Part shown: one piece after another, positions 16,622-24,841 of the stretch
Layout of the letters: each line of letters begins with the position of its first letter
Position numbering within the stretch: position 1 is the first letter of the stretch
NCBI RefSeq assembly: GCF_023333585.1
Contig: NZ_JAIQZN010000003.1
Span: 6,954 to 70,953 of the forward strand
DNA from: Argonema antarcticum A004/B2
GTDB lineage: Bacteria; Cyanobacteriota; Cyanobacteriia; Cyanobacteriales; Aerosakkonemataceae
Length of the DNA: 64,000 bases
Direction: 5' to 3'
The notes under the pieces: model-generated
Seen by the model: the letters and a program-made list of their open reading frames with translations, nothing else
What the model was told of the DNA's origin: nothing
The model's database searches: none
Position numbers and translations under genes: made by a program

Positions 16622-18460
16622 ATGACCTTGCTTTGGTCTTCCTCATCAGACAGAAAATCAAAGACCCGCACGGTCGGACGAAATTACCAGTCCTCGGTTG
16701 TGATGATAATTATTACCTTGGTAATGCTAGGAGGGATGGGCAGTCGTCTTGCCTACCTGCAACTGATTCAAGGAGAACACAACCGGGATCTGGCAGACAA
16801 CAACCGAATTCGTGTGATTCCCAAACAACCCGAACGGGGCAACATTTTCGATCGCAAAGGCAGAATCCTTGCCAGCAGCCGTCTTTCCCGCTCAGTATAT
16901 CTCTGGCCTTTAGCACAGAAGCAAAAATCTTGGCCTACCACGCGCAAACGCCTTTCCGAGATCCTGGAGATTCCAGAAGCAGATATTCAAAAGCGCATCG
17001 AACAAGTAGGCGAAAACAATCCCACCCTCGTGCGGATTGAGCGCGATATCAGTCCCGAAAAGATAGTAGCCCTAGAAGAATCCCAAACTCAGCTAGAAGG
17101 AGTTGAGGTAGACATAGAACCGGCGCGAGTATACCCCAACGGCGAAGTGGCAGCCCACGTCCTGGGTTATACGGGTGAACTGAACGATGTAGATTTAGGT
17201 AAGGCGAAGGGCAAAGGCAACGACTATCGACTCGGAGATGTCATGGGGAAAATGGGCGTGGAAGCCGCCTTTGAGAAAACTCTGAGGGGAACCTGGGGCG
17301 GTCAACAGGTCGAGGTAGATGGCAAAAATCGGATTTTGCGTATTTTGGGGGATAAAGCCTCAGAACCGGGCAAAAATGTGCATCTAACTATAGACCTAGA
17401 TTTGCAAAAGGCGGCGGAAGCGGCACTTGGGAATAGCAGAGGTGCAATTGTGGCGATGAATCCCAATAATGGGTCAATCTTAGCAATGGTAAGTCGTCCT
17501 GCTTTCGACCCCAATTTGTTTACGCCTCGAATCACCCAAAAAGCATGGCAGCAGCTGCAAAAAGCAAACCACCCCTTTGTCAACCGTGCCCTCCAGGCTT
17601 TTCCACCGGCGAGTACCTTTAAAATCGTTACTACCACTGCTGCTATTGAATCGGGCAAATTTTCTCCAAACGCGGTGTTGCCAACTTATGCAGGTATCAG
17701 GGTCGGAGGGATTTTCTTTGCAGATTGGAACCACGCTGGATTTGGCCCATTGGGATTTGTGGGCGGTCTGAAGTGGAGTAGCGATACTTTCTTTTACCAA
17801 GTGGGAATGAGAACCGGAGGACCAACCCTGATTGACTGGACGCGACGCTATGGCTTTGGTCAAAAAACTGGCATTGAATTGGAAGCTGAAGAAACAGCGG
17901 GTTTGGTGGCAGATAATGACTGGAAGCAGCGACGGATGAAAGAGGAGTGGACTATTGGAGATACGGTCAATATGTCGATCGGTCAAGGTTTTCTGCAAAC
18001 CACACCACTACAGGTGGCCGTGATGTTTGCCGTGCCTGCTAACGGTGGCTACCTCGTCAAACCTCACTTGCTAAAAGATAATGAGGAAGCAAAAAACTGG
18101 CGGGTAGATTTACATTTGAAACCAGAAACCGTTCGAGTGGTGCGGCAAGGTTTAAGAGCTGTGGTAAGTAGCGGTACGGGCACGGTAATGAATTCCCCAA
18201 CTATTCCACCTGCTGCTGGTAAAAGCGGCACTTCGGAAGTGGCACACGGTAAACTAACTCACACTTGGTTCGGTGCCTATGGGCCTATAGATAATCCAGA
18301 AATTCTTGTTGTGGTATTTGGCGAACATTCCGGCGGTGGTGGCGGCAAGTTTGCAGCTCCCAAGGTGCTAAAAGTTATGGAAGCTTACTTTCGCCTTAAG
18401 AATGGGGGTAAAGAGGCCCCAGCGAAGCCAGTTAAAGTTAAAAAAGTCAGACGGCGTTAA
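16622..18460 (+). CDS. mrdA: Penicillin-binding protein 2, peptidoglycan transpeptidase
   Basis: The product is 612 residues. A short cytoplasmic lead is followed by one membrane anchor (about residues 27-50, 'VVMIIITLVMLGGMGSRLAY'). The dimerisation domain begins with 'PERGNIFDRKGRILA'. The transpeptidase motifs are S331-x-x-K334 ('PPASTFKIV'), S386-S-D388 and K534-S-G536 ('AGKSGTSEV'). Ser-x-Asp instead of Ser-x-Asn is usual for PBP2. It cross-links peptidoglycan during lateral growth with a RodA-type partner, which is not in the window. It converges with the VanY-like gene. The C-terminal 20 residues are Lys/Arg/Pro-rich. Confidence 0.93.
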   Translation: MTLLWSSSSDRKSKTRTVGRNYQSSVVMIIITLVMLGGMGSRLAYLQLIQGEHNRDLADNNRIRVIPKQPERGNIFDRKGRILASSRLSRSVYLWPLAQKQKSWPTTRKRLSEILEIPEADIQKRIEQVGENNPTLVRIERDISPEKIVALEESQTQLEGVEVDIEPARVYPNGEVAAHVLGYTGELNDVDLGKAKGKGNDYRLGDVMGKMGVEAAFEKTLRGTWGGQQVEVDGKNRILRILGDKASEPGKNVHLTIDLDLQKAAEAALGNSRGAIVAMNPNNGSILAMVSRPAFDPNLFTPRITQKAWQQLQKANHPFVNRALQAFPPASTFKIVTTTAAIESGKFSPNAVLPTYAGIRVGGIFFADWNHAGFGPLGFVGGLKWSSDTFFYQVGMRTGGPTLIDWTRRYGFGQKTGIELEAEETAGLVADNDWKQRRMKEEWTIGDTVNMSIGQGFLQTTPLQVAVMFAVPANGGYLVKPHLLKDNEEAKNWRVDLHLKPETVRVVRQGLRAVVSSGTGTVMNSPTIPPAAGKSGTSEVAHGKLTHTWFGAYGPIDNPEILVVVFGEHSGGGGGKFAAPKVLKVMEAYFRLKNGGKEAPAKPVKVKKVRRR

Positions 18461-18651
18461 GGAATTTTAGATTTTAGATTTGAAATTAAATCTAATTTCT
18501 GTAATCTAAAATTTGGAATTCCAATCCCCAAACTGACCTCAATTTCAGATTTCAGATTTAAAATTGTCAATTCAAAAAAAATTTGAAATCTGCAATCTAA
18601 AATTTGCAATTCCCATGCCAAAACTGACCCCAATGCCCCAGTCGCTGAATT
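18461..18651. repeat. AT-rich repeats between PBP2 and VanY-like genes
   Basis: The whole spacer is built from 'ATTTTAGATTTTAGATTTG' type units and complementary 'AATCTAAAATTTG' units that can fold on each other. It separates two convergent genes and could act as a weak bidirectional terminator. Confidence 0.6.
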
Positions 18652-19482
18652 TTAAATTTTTCGTTGTTTGGCCTTGTAAAAAGTTTCTAAGCTGTCGCGA
18701 TCGCCCACAAACCTCCAATGCCAAGGCTCATAACTGACGCCTTGAGCATTGTTTTTCGGGAACGACATCTCAAAGCTATAGCGAGCCGCATTAGCCTGGA
18801 GCCACCTGAAGGCAGCAGTCTTTTCAAAATTGGGACTCAGGTTGGTTGCCGGTACTCTTCCATCCCCAACATCGACGGCATAACCCGTGTGGTGTTCGCT
18901 GTAACCGGGCGGCGCACTAACAGTCGCTCGTTCTGCTGCTACCTGTCCCCGCTGCGCTTTAACGTCAAAAAACAGGTGCTGCTGTTCCGCCGCTGAGCGA
19001 AATCCCGAAATCGGCACTAAAATCACACCCTGTGCCCTAGCTGCTGCCACCATAGCGTTATACTGCTGGGCAGCAGCTTTGCGTAGCTTAAGACGACCAT
19101 CCGCCGCAATGGGTTGAAGTTCTGCTCCGGGGGCTTCTTTGTAAGCAAAGTGGCCTGATTTTCCCAAGACTATATCCGGCGAGTGGGGGGAACTACTGAC
19201 AGCTTCAGTTGAGGTGGGACTTGGTTCGGTGGTGGGTGCTGCTTGACTCTTTTGAGATGTCGTTGTCTGAGAGGAAGATTGAGATAAACTGGCGAACCAA
19301 AGACCGGCAAAAAGAGCGAAAGCTCCCCATCCCACTAATAGTCCCACCAGCCAGACTCGCTGCGATCGCGGCTGGGGTGATGGGGACTGCACTTCCCGTA
19401 AGGCTTCGGGAATATCCTCCATAGAAGAAGTTGCTACCTTAGACGGGTTTCCAGACAAGCTGGCATTATCCACACCATTCAC
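18652..19482 (-). CDS. D-alanyl-D-alanine carboxypeptidase, VanY (M15B) type
   Basis: The product is up to 276 residues. The frame starts at GTG 19482, but internal ATG 19422 is also possible. One membrane anchor lies at about residues 44-65 ('VWLVGLLVGWGAFALFAGLW'), followed by a Ser/Thr/Pro linker. The peptidase domain has 'ISGFRSAAEQQHLFF', the zinc motif 'SEHHTGYAVDVGDG' and the closing 'EPWHWRFVGD'. The family trims the terminal D-Ala from peptidoglycan stem peptides in the periplasm. It is convergent with the PBP2 gene, so two wall enzymes lie side by side. The similarity to VanY does not imply vancomycin resistance. Confidence 0.88.
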   Translation of the reverse strand: MNGVDNASLSGNPSKVATSSMEDIPEALREVQSPSPQPRSQRVWLVGLLVGWGAFALFAGLWFASLSQSSSQTTTSQKSQAAPTTEPSPTSTEAVSSSPHSPDIVLGKSGHFAYKEAPGAELQPIAADGRLKLRKAAAQQYNAMVAAARAQGVILVPISGFRSAAEQQHLFFDVKAQRGQVAAERATVSAPPGYSEHHTGYAVDVGDGRVPATNLSPNFEKTAAFRWLQANAARYSFEMSFPKNNAQGVSYEPWHWRFVGDRDSLETFYKAKQRKI

Positions 19483-19676
19483 TCCTGCACTTAAGATCGA
19501 AACCAGAACACTAAAGAAATTGTAACGGTGTCAGATTGGTCTTTGGGAAGGGAAGATTGAAAATTGCAGATTGCAGATTTAATTAAAATCTAAAATTCCC
19601 TTGTCATTGGTCAAAAACACTCGGACAACTGACAAAAGATAACGGACTGCTACCATTTCCTTTAACTTCAGCTACC

Positions 19677-20627
19677 ATGTCCAGTCCGGAAATTAAGCTT
19701 TTGGAACTCTATATGCCGATCGCGGGAGGAGTTCTCCTGGGATGGTTTCTAGGCTACATCCTGCCTAAAAGCGTGCCCGCTTATTTGGGCCAGTTTCTCT
19801 TCTGGATCGGAGTCCCGATTAGTATTGTGGCGTTTCTGCGACGTACTAATTTATCGGGGCCAATTTGGATCGCACCAGTGGCAGGTTGGGCGGCAATTCT
19901 ATTGGGGGCAGGACTTGCTTGGGCGGGGATTAAGATCCGAGCATATTTTCAATCTAATGTTGGTGTAGAAATCGATCGCGAAGAGCAGAATCAGGGCAGC
20001 TTCTTGTTGGCATCGATGGTGGGCAATACAGGCTACTTAGGCTATCCCGTCACCCTTGCCCTAGTTGGACAGGAATACTTTGGTTGGGCAGTCTTCTACG
20101 ACTTGCTGGGCAGCACCCTGGGAACCTATGGGTTGGGCGTTGCTCTTGCTGCTCGCTTTGGGACGGGGGCGCATAGCTTTGGACAATTACTCGGTGCGGT
20201 TGTGAAAACTCCCGCTCTGTGGAGTTTGGGATTTGGACTGGCTTTCAGACTCCTGCCCCTACCAGATGTAGTTGATACCAGCTTACAGTGGTTTGCGTGG
20301 ACGATAATAGCGCTGTCCCTAATACTAATTGGAATGCGGTTGAGCCAGTTATCTTCTTGGGGCAGTGTGCGACAGGCGTCCATTTCCTTGGGGATTAAAA
20401 TGCTGCTGGTTCCTTTAGTTTTGGGGTACGGATTGCGTAGCTTGGGTGTGACTGGGTTACCTCTGCTGGTAATCTTGTTGCAAATGGCAATGCCGCCAGC
20501 TTTTGCGACTCTGATTATTGCGGAAGCTTATAATCTAGACCGAGATTTAGCCGTAACTGCGATCGCACTTGGTACAGCTTTACTCTTCTTCACCCTACCG
20601 ATTTGGCTATGGCTGTTTGGAGTTTAA
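19677..20627 (+). CDS. AEC-family (auxin efflux carrier-like) transporter
   Basis: The product is 316 residues with about ten hydrophobic segments in the two five-helix halves of the AEC fold. Recognisable blocks are 'LLGWFLGYILPKSVPAYLG', 'SMVGNTGYLGYPVTLALVG' and 'LQMAMPPAFATLIIAEAYN'. Bacterial members export or exchange small organic acids and related anions; the substrate is not predictable. No Shine-Dalgarno site is seen near the ATG, and ATG at residue 13 is an alternative. Its last 21 bases overlap the convergent phosphoribosyltransferase gene. Confidence 0.87.
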   Translation: MSSPEIKLLELYMPIAGGVLLGWFLGYILPKSVPAYLGQFLFWIGVPISIVAFLRRTNLSGPIWIAPVAGWAAILLGAGLAWAGIKIRAYFQSNVGVEIDREEQNQGSFLLASMVGNTGYLGYPVTLALVGQEYFGWAVFYDLLGSTLGTYGLGVALAARFGTGAHSFGQLLGAVVKTPALWSLGFGLAFRLLPLPDVVDTSLQWFAWTIIALSLILIGMRLSQLSSWGSVRQASISLGIKMLLVPLVLGYGLRSLGVTGLPLLVILLQMAMPPAFATLIIAEAYNLDRDLAVTAIALGTALLFFTLPIWLWLFGV

Positions 20628-21140
20628 AGCTGCCGGATAAGATGCTGCTAGATCGGCTATATTCATATTCTCGTAGGGTTCAAAAGGCTGATGAATCCAG
20701 GGGCTATCCGGTAAATAGTCCACGCAGTAATCTGGGGCAATTCCAGAACAGCCTTTGTACCAGAGTACCGCTGTCCGAATTTCTTCGATTTGGGAACCAT
20801 AATTGCGCTTTAGCCAGACAACACTCTGCTGGAGAGTTGTGCCAGAATCTACTAAGTCATCGACTAAAAGGATATGGCTGCCGAGTTGGTCATTGGTCAT
20901 AGTTATGTGAGAGGAAAATGTGAGATCGCCTCGCTCTCGGTTCTCGAAACCACCGTAAGATGAGGCAGCCAGAATTGCCAGCGGATATCGGTAAATCCGA
21001 GATAGAGTATCGCCAATTCGCAATCCACCCCTAGCAAGACAGATAATCTGGTTGAAGTTCCAGTCGGACTGATAGATTTTGACAGCCAAGTGTTCAATTT
21101 TAGAGTAGTAGTCTGGCCAAGAGACGTAAATGTCGGGCAT
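20607..21140 (-). CDS. Purine-type phosphoribosyltransferase
   Basis: The product is 177 residues from ATG 21140 (MPDIYVSWPDYYSKIE); the frame is open to 21164. The PRPP-binding motif is 'HILLVDDLVDSGTTL', and the upstream 'NFNQIICLARGGLRIGDTLS' is the PPi-loop region of the type I phosphoribosyltransferase fold. The closest known type is the xanthine-guanine/hypoxanthine group used for purine salvage, but base specificity cannot be fixed. Its 3' end overlaps the AEC transporter gene by 21 bases on the opposite strand. Confidence 0.85.
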   Translation of the reverse strand: MPDIYVSWPDYYSKIEHLAVKIYQSDWNFNQIICLARGGLRIGDTLSRIYRYPLAILAASSYGGFENRERGDLTFSSHITMTNDQLGSHILLVDDLVDSGTTLQQSVVWLKRNYGSQIEEIRTAVLWYKGCSGIAPDYCVDYLPDSPWIHQPFEPYENMNIADLAASYPAALNSKQP

Positions 21141-21200
21141 AAGTGACGCGATCGTATATATCATGCTACCAGTTTAAAGAAAAACTGTAGAGTACTTTAC

Positions 21201-21378
21201 TTATTCGCCCAGCAATTGAGCGAAGCGTTTTAACACGCTCACAACAGTATACAAATCATTACCCCGCTGGAGCGCAAATGGATAGAAATCAGCATATTTT
21301 GCCTTACCTTGTTTCATCAGCCTGAACTTCCGCTGGCAATTGTTTCAGCACTTCGTAGTTGACAACAAGTTCTAACAT
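21201..21378 (-). pseudogene. Frameshifted small gene remnant overlapping the end of the STAND ATPase gene
   Basis: From ATG 21378 one frame reads MLELVVNYEVLKQLPAEVQA and stops at TAA 21304-21306. After a one-base shift the next frame continues as KYADFYPFALQRGNDLYTVV and ends with 'LKRFAQLLGE' at TAA 21201-21203. Both halves look like real protein, so a frameshifted gene of about 60 codons is likely. It overlaps the last 62 bases of the STAND gene in another frame. The family is not recognised. Alternatively it is the displaced C-terminus of a neighbouring frame. Confidence 0.4.
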
Positions 21379-22717
21379 ATACTTGAACAATCAGAGATAA
21401 ATCAAACAATATCTTCTCTCCTTCTATTCTTTTGAGTAAATAACGTTGGCTCAAAGATTGTAACCCATTCATCAAATCCATTGATGATAGAGATAGATTT
21501 TCTCTTAAATCTTCTCTCGACACAGGTCGATCAAATTTACTTAATTGTAAAATAATCTCTAGTTCTATCGGTGATATTCGTTTGAATAATTCAGTGAAGC
21601 GTGATTTCATATCTTTAGTGACAATTATCCCATCTTCATTCAAAAAATCAGCGACTTTCCCATCAAATATATTTTTAATTAAATTCGCAATATCTTTTAA
21701 ATCAACCGGATTACCTTCATAGACTTCAATCAGCTTTGACCAGCTTGACTCGTCTTTTAACTTCAGGCTTTTCAGTATTTCGGTATTGTTTAAGCCTTGT
21801 AACTCTAAGGATTTAATAGGGTATAATTCTTCATCTAAGCAGAGCATTTCCTGGCATTGTTCTTGACTGATTAAGATTAAAGTACTTTGATGTTCTATCT
21901 CTGTCATCATTTTCATCAAGTTTTGATAGTTCTTATATTCCGGTTTGAATTGTCCTGCCAATTGTCCACTGACAAATAATTCTTCCACATCATCAAGGAT
22001 AATTAAACATCTTTGCTGGCGTAAAAGGTTAAAAAATTGAGTTAACTTATTGTCAGATTGAATAAGCTCGGTATTGATACCTGTGAAAATTTCAGTAAGA
22101 ATACCATCTAAAGACTGGGATAGTTTGAGAATTTTCCAGATAACTACATCAAATTGTTGTATATTTAGGTCAAGAAACTGTTTAACTAGGGTAGTTTTAC
22201 CAATTCCACTTAATCCTAAAACTGAGATGAGACGAGTATTTTGGTTAGTTAGCCAATCGGATAGGGTTTGAAGTTCGAGAGTGCGATCGTAGAAATGAGT
22301 AATTTTCGGTGCTAGGGTTAAATCGTGATATCTTCTGTTTTTGTTCGTTTTCTCTTCCTTATTGATAGATTGATTTGGATCTGCTGGAGGATAAAACGGA
22401 CAATAAGTAATATTTGTATTTACACCAACAAACTGAGCAGAATTTATAACGCTTTCTGAATTTATAAATCTTTCTAGCGTCCAACAAAAATTATATTTAT
22501 TAATATCTTCATCTAACTGTTCAGATAAAATCTTAAATAACTTACGACTAACATCTCCCACATAGTTTTTATCATACCCAGATTCATCTGCAATTTGATT
22601 GTAACTTTTCCCTTGCCAAACTCCTTGAATGACAGTTTTTTGCAGATCGTCTAGGTGTTCACCCGTTTGTTTCTCGACTAACCGATCTACAAATTGTAAA
22701 ACTTCCGTAATAGTCAT
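21317..22717 (-). CDS. NB-ARC/STAND-type ATPase with N-terminal vMAP-like helical domain
   Basis: The product is 466 residues and soluble. Residues 1-90 (MTITEVLQFVDRLVEKQTGE onward, 'KSYNQIADESGYDKNYVGDV') match the HTH-like domain found at the N-terminus of vWA-MoxR-associated proteins in cyanobacteria. Residues about 140-400 are an NB-ARC core: Walker A 'GLSGIGKTTLVKQF', Walker B 'CLIILDDVEELF', then a winged-helix part ('ELFKRISPIELEIILQL'). Typical STAND proteins continue into WD40 or TPR sensor repeats; here the protein ends right after the winged helix, so the sensor is missing or supplied in trans. The gene is AT-rich against its neighbours. It is divergent, by 233 bases, from four genes for exported proteins. 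Confidence 0.8.
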   Translation of the reverse strand: MTITEVLQFVDRLVEKQTGEHLDDLQKTVIQGVWQGKSYNQIADESGYDKNYVGDVSRKLFKILSEQLDEDINKYNFCWTLERFINSESVINSAQFVGVNTNITYCPFYPPADPNQSINKEEKTNKNRRYHDLTLAPKITHFYDRTLELQTLSDWLTNQNTRLISVLGLSGIGKTTLVKQFLDLNIQQFDVVIWKILKLSQSLDGILTEIFTGINTELIQSDNKLTQFFNLLRQQRCLIILDDVEELFVSGQLAGQFKPEYKNYQNLMKMMTEIEHQSTLILISQEQCQEMLCLDEELYPIKSLELQGLNNTEILKSLKLKDESSWSKLIEVYEGNPVDLKDIANLIKNIFDGKVADFLNEDGIIVTKDMKSRFTELFKRISPIELEIILQLSKFDRPVSREDLRENLSLSSMDLMNGLQSLSQRYLLKRIEGEKILFDLSLIVQVYVRTCCQLRSAETIASGSSG

Positions 22718-22950
22718 AGAGGTTAGGTAGGATAAGGGTTTTGGGGATTATAGCTTAGTATAAGCCAAGAAAATCAGGTTTTTTCGGGGTTTACCTTAAT
22801 ATTTTGTTATAAAAATGCCATCAAATCTGTTTTTTTCAGTTGGTAGCGTTTAGCACAAGGGATTTACTATAAGACTGTGCCATTTTACTGGTCAGATAAA
22901 GTTCTACTTTTTTAACCAAAACAACGCAAGCAGTAGAGCGCAGGGTAAAA
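22718..22950. promoter_or_regulatory. Divergent spacer between STAND ATPase and exported-protein genes
   Basis: The 233-base AT-rich spacer separates two outward-facing units and should hold both promoters. No clear operator repeat or hairpin is seen. Bases 22869-22925 on the plus side ('AAGACTGTGCCATTTTACTG') precede the first exported-protein ATG. Confidence 0.35.
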
Positions 22951-23484
22951 ATGAAGCTTATTCGTAAAGTTGCCGCATTTGGGGCGATATGCCTGGTTTT
23001 TGCGGGATCGGCTTGGCAAGTAGCGGAAGGACAACAGCGCACCACTTCTCTATTTTCAACTGGTTGCGTTGAGCGCGGCTTTGCCTCAAGTGACAACACA
23101 AATATTTCTATTGGTAGAGAGTTATTCACTTCTATCTATAAAATGGGTGCAGGTTCAAATCCGTTTAATGAAGGAGGTTCTGCGGTTACTTGCAGGATTA
23201 GACCTGGTGGGTCTCCACCCAGGTTTAAAACTCTTCGCTTAGCATTTGGTATGGCTGATGATGAGAGATCAAAGGGCGTCTTAGAAGTAAATATATATCT
23301 GGATGGGGTTCAAGTGGAATCTAGAAGTATCGGTCAAGGAGATAAAGCACTGGTGTTGCTTGATGTTAGCCGTGCAAGCAGCATAGCAATAGAAATTCCC
23401 TGGGATAAAAATTCCTTTGGTTATATTAGGTTTTTTCAAGCCTTACTTGAACCTATTTCCTCATCACCTGGTCGCCGGCGGTAA
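22951..23484 (+). CDS. Exported protein with possible NPCBM-like domain (first of four)
   Basis: The product is 177 residues. A signal peptide covers residues 1-28 (MKLIRKVAAFGAICLVFAGS, then 'AWQVAEGQQ'). The mature part has exactly two cysteines ('STGCVERG' and 'VTCRIRPG'), which could form a disulfide in the periplasm. The C-terminal half 'LRLAFGMADDERSKGVLEVN', then 'IYLDGVQVESRSIGQGDKAL', resembles the jelly-roll NPCBM/NEW2 carbohydrate-binding pattern, though I cannot confirm it. The next gene starts 2 bases after the stop, so this opens a four-gene unit. Function unknown. Confidence 0.75.
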   Translation: MKLIRKVAAFGAICLVFAGSAWQVAEGQQRTTSLFSTGCVERGFASSDNTNISIGRELFTSIYKMGAGSNPFNEGGSAVTCRIRPGGSPPRFKTLRLAFGMADDERSKGVLEVNIYLDGVQVESRSIGQGDKALVLLDVSRASSIAIEIPWDKNSFGYIRFFQALLEPISSSPGRRR

Positions 23485-23486
23485 TT

Positions 23487-24215
23487 ATGAGCATCAGCAG
23501 ACGTAAATTTACTAAGTTAGGTATTATAGGTGGCGCTTCTCTAGCGACTACCTCTGGTATATTTTTCCCTAAACCAGCAGAAGCGTTTATTTTCGGCTTT
23601 CTGCTGAGAGCATTATCATCCCGTGCTGTTTTTGGTGGCTTATTGCGCTTTGCTGCTGGCAGAATTATTCGAGGTGCATTATCCGACGAATTTGGCCCTT
23701 CTGAAGAAGAACTTTTGGCAATTCAACTAGCTGACCGGGATTTCGTTGAGCGTCAATTCAGAGAAAATAAAACCGAACTTGCACGCGCTCAAACCAATAT
23801 TATCTGGGGGCAACAAAGACAAGATAAATGGGGGCCAAATGTGGGTTTCGGTTTTGTTCAGAAATCTCAAGATGGAACTAGCACTGCTAAAATTACTGGC
23901 CCCACAATGGTAGGTATTCACGTTGCTACTCAAGTGCTAGCCAAACAGGGACTTTCTCCTAATCAGGTTGCAGATTCACTTTTACCCGTGCGTTCTCAAT
24001 TGGATGATTGGTGTAGTTGGGAAGGAGATAGTTTTCCTGATGCAACTGGGAACCGAAATGTTTGTTTTCAAAACTATCGTACAGTCATGGGCGAAGTTAC
24101 TTCTCGCTATGAGTTAATTCAACCTGGTCGCGGTGGACGTGGTAATGTTGAGCTAATTGTTGAAGCTGGTGGTCAGCCGCGCCGGGAAATCATTGTTGAA
24201 GTCAAATTTTCGTAA
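23487..24215 (+). CDS. Exported protein with Tat signal (second of four)
   Basis: The product is 242 residues. It starts with a twin-arginine signal (SRRKFTKLGIIGG) ending in 'PKPAEAF', followed by a second hydrophobic stretch 'FIFGFLLRALSSRAVFGGLL', which may be membrane-active or a helical hairpin. The mature part contains two cysteines only ('DDWCSWEG' and 'NVCFQNYR'). A middle block 'DFVERQFRENKTELARAQTN' is helical, and the end 'GNVELIVEAGGQPRREIIVE' is beta-rich. No family is recognised. Tat use implies export in folded form. It is separated from the genes on either side by 2 and 10 bases. Confidence 0.72.
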   Translation: MSISRRKFTKLGIIGGASLATTSGIFFPKPAEAFIFGFLLRALSSRAVFGGLLRFAAGRIIRGALSDEFGPSEEELLAIQLADRDFVERQFRENKTELARAQTNIIWGQQRQDKWGPNVGFGFVQKSQDGTSTAKITGPTMVGIHVATQVLAKQGLSPNQVADSLLPVRSQLDDWCSWEGDSFPDATGNRNVCFQNYRTVMGEVTSRYELIQPGRGGRGNVELIVEAGGQPRREIIVEVKFS

Positions 24216-24225
24216 TTTTTTAGCT

Positions 24226-24786
24226 ATGAGGACACCTCTAAAACTAACTGCTTCTTTACTTATCCTTCTGGGATTATCTTTTCAAGCTGAAGCTAAAATT
24301 TTATACACACATCAGGAATCGGCAAGTAAACTCGGTATTTCAGCAGATGGTGTAAATGAAATTTTAGTTAGCAGGGAAACTATTATTCCAAGACCTAGAA
24401 GAAGTGATTTGAATGATGCTTTGAGAGGATTCAGAACGCAAACTTTTAGAGTAAGTCGTTCTGTAGATTTTACTTTGAACAGAGACGGAATGCGGCATAT
24501 TCTCCAAAGTCATCATCCTAATTATTGGGATGGTTCACGAGAACAGTACCAAACATTTTTTGATGAAGATATGGATGTTCGTGATATTGTAGGAGCAATT
24601 AGAAAGGTAGTAAATGAAAATAGGGAAATATTTAATGGTGTGACTGCTAATCGGCAGTGTCAAATTACTGGAACATTAGGTATATTAAATCGAAAAAATT
24701 ATGTTTTAGGTATAAAATCCGGCAGGCTCATAGGTCAGTTTTTTCCAAAACATCGAAATTACCGACTTACAAACCCCTGTCGGTAG
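24226..24786 (+). CDS. Exported protein with toxin-like 'HxxxxHHP' domain (third of four)
   Basis: The product is 186 residues from ATG 24226; the frame is open to 24157 but that part overlaps the previous gene. Residues 1-23 are a signal peptide (MRTPLKLTASLLILLGLSFQ, then 'AEA'). The C-terminal 110 residues have 'MRHILQSHHPNYWDGS', 'QTFFDEDMDVRDIVGAIRKV' and 'NRKNYVLGIKSGRLIGQFFP'. From memory this order resembles C-terminal domains of bacterial polymorphic toxins, some predicted as RNases of the BECR fold; I cannot verify the exact family. Two cysteines are in the mature part. As a free-standing exported protein it is unusual, because such domains normally sit at the end of large Rhs or CDI proteins. 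Confidence 0.72.
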   Translation: MRTPLKLTASLLILLGLSFQAEAKILYTHQESASKLGISADGVNEILVSRETIIPRPRRSDLNDALRGFRTQTFRVSRSVDFTLNRDGMRHILQSHHPNYWDGSREQYQTFFDEDMDVRDIVGAIRKVVNENREIFNGVTANRQCQITGTLGILNRKNYVLGIKSGRLIGQFFPKHRNYRLTNPCR

Positions 24787-24841
24787 ATAAATTATTTGTA
24801 GGCTATTATTCAGCCAAATCAACTAGCAAGGAGAATCCCTG

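Noticed and set aside
16567-17040. 157-codon frame overlapping the start of the PBP2 gene
   Set aside because: It is out of frame with the well-conserved PBP2 sequence and rich in low-complexity residues.
18652-19482. Vancomycin resistance gene
   Set aside because: The VanY-type domain is a general D,D-carboxypeptidase fold, and no vanA/vanH/vanX partners are nearby.
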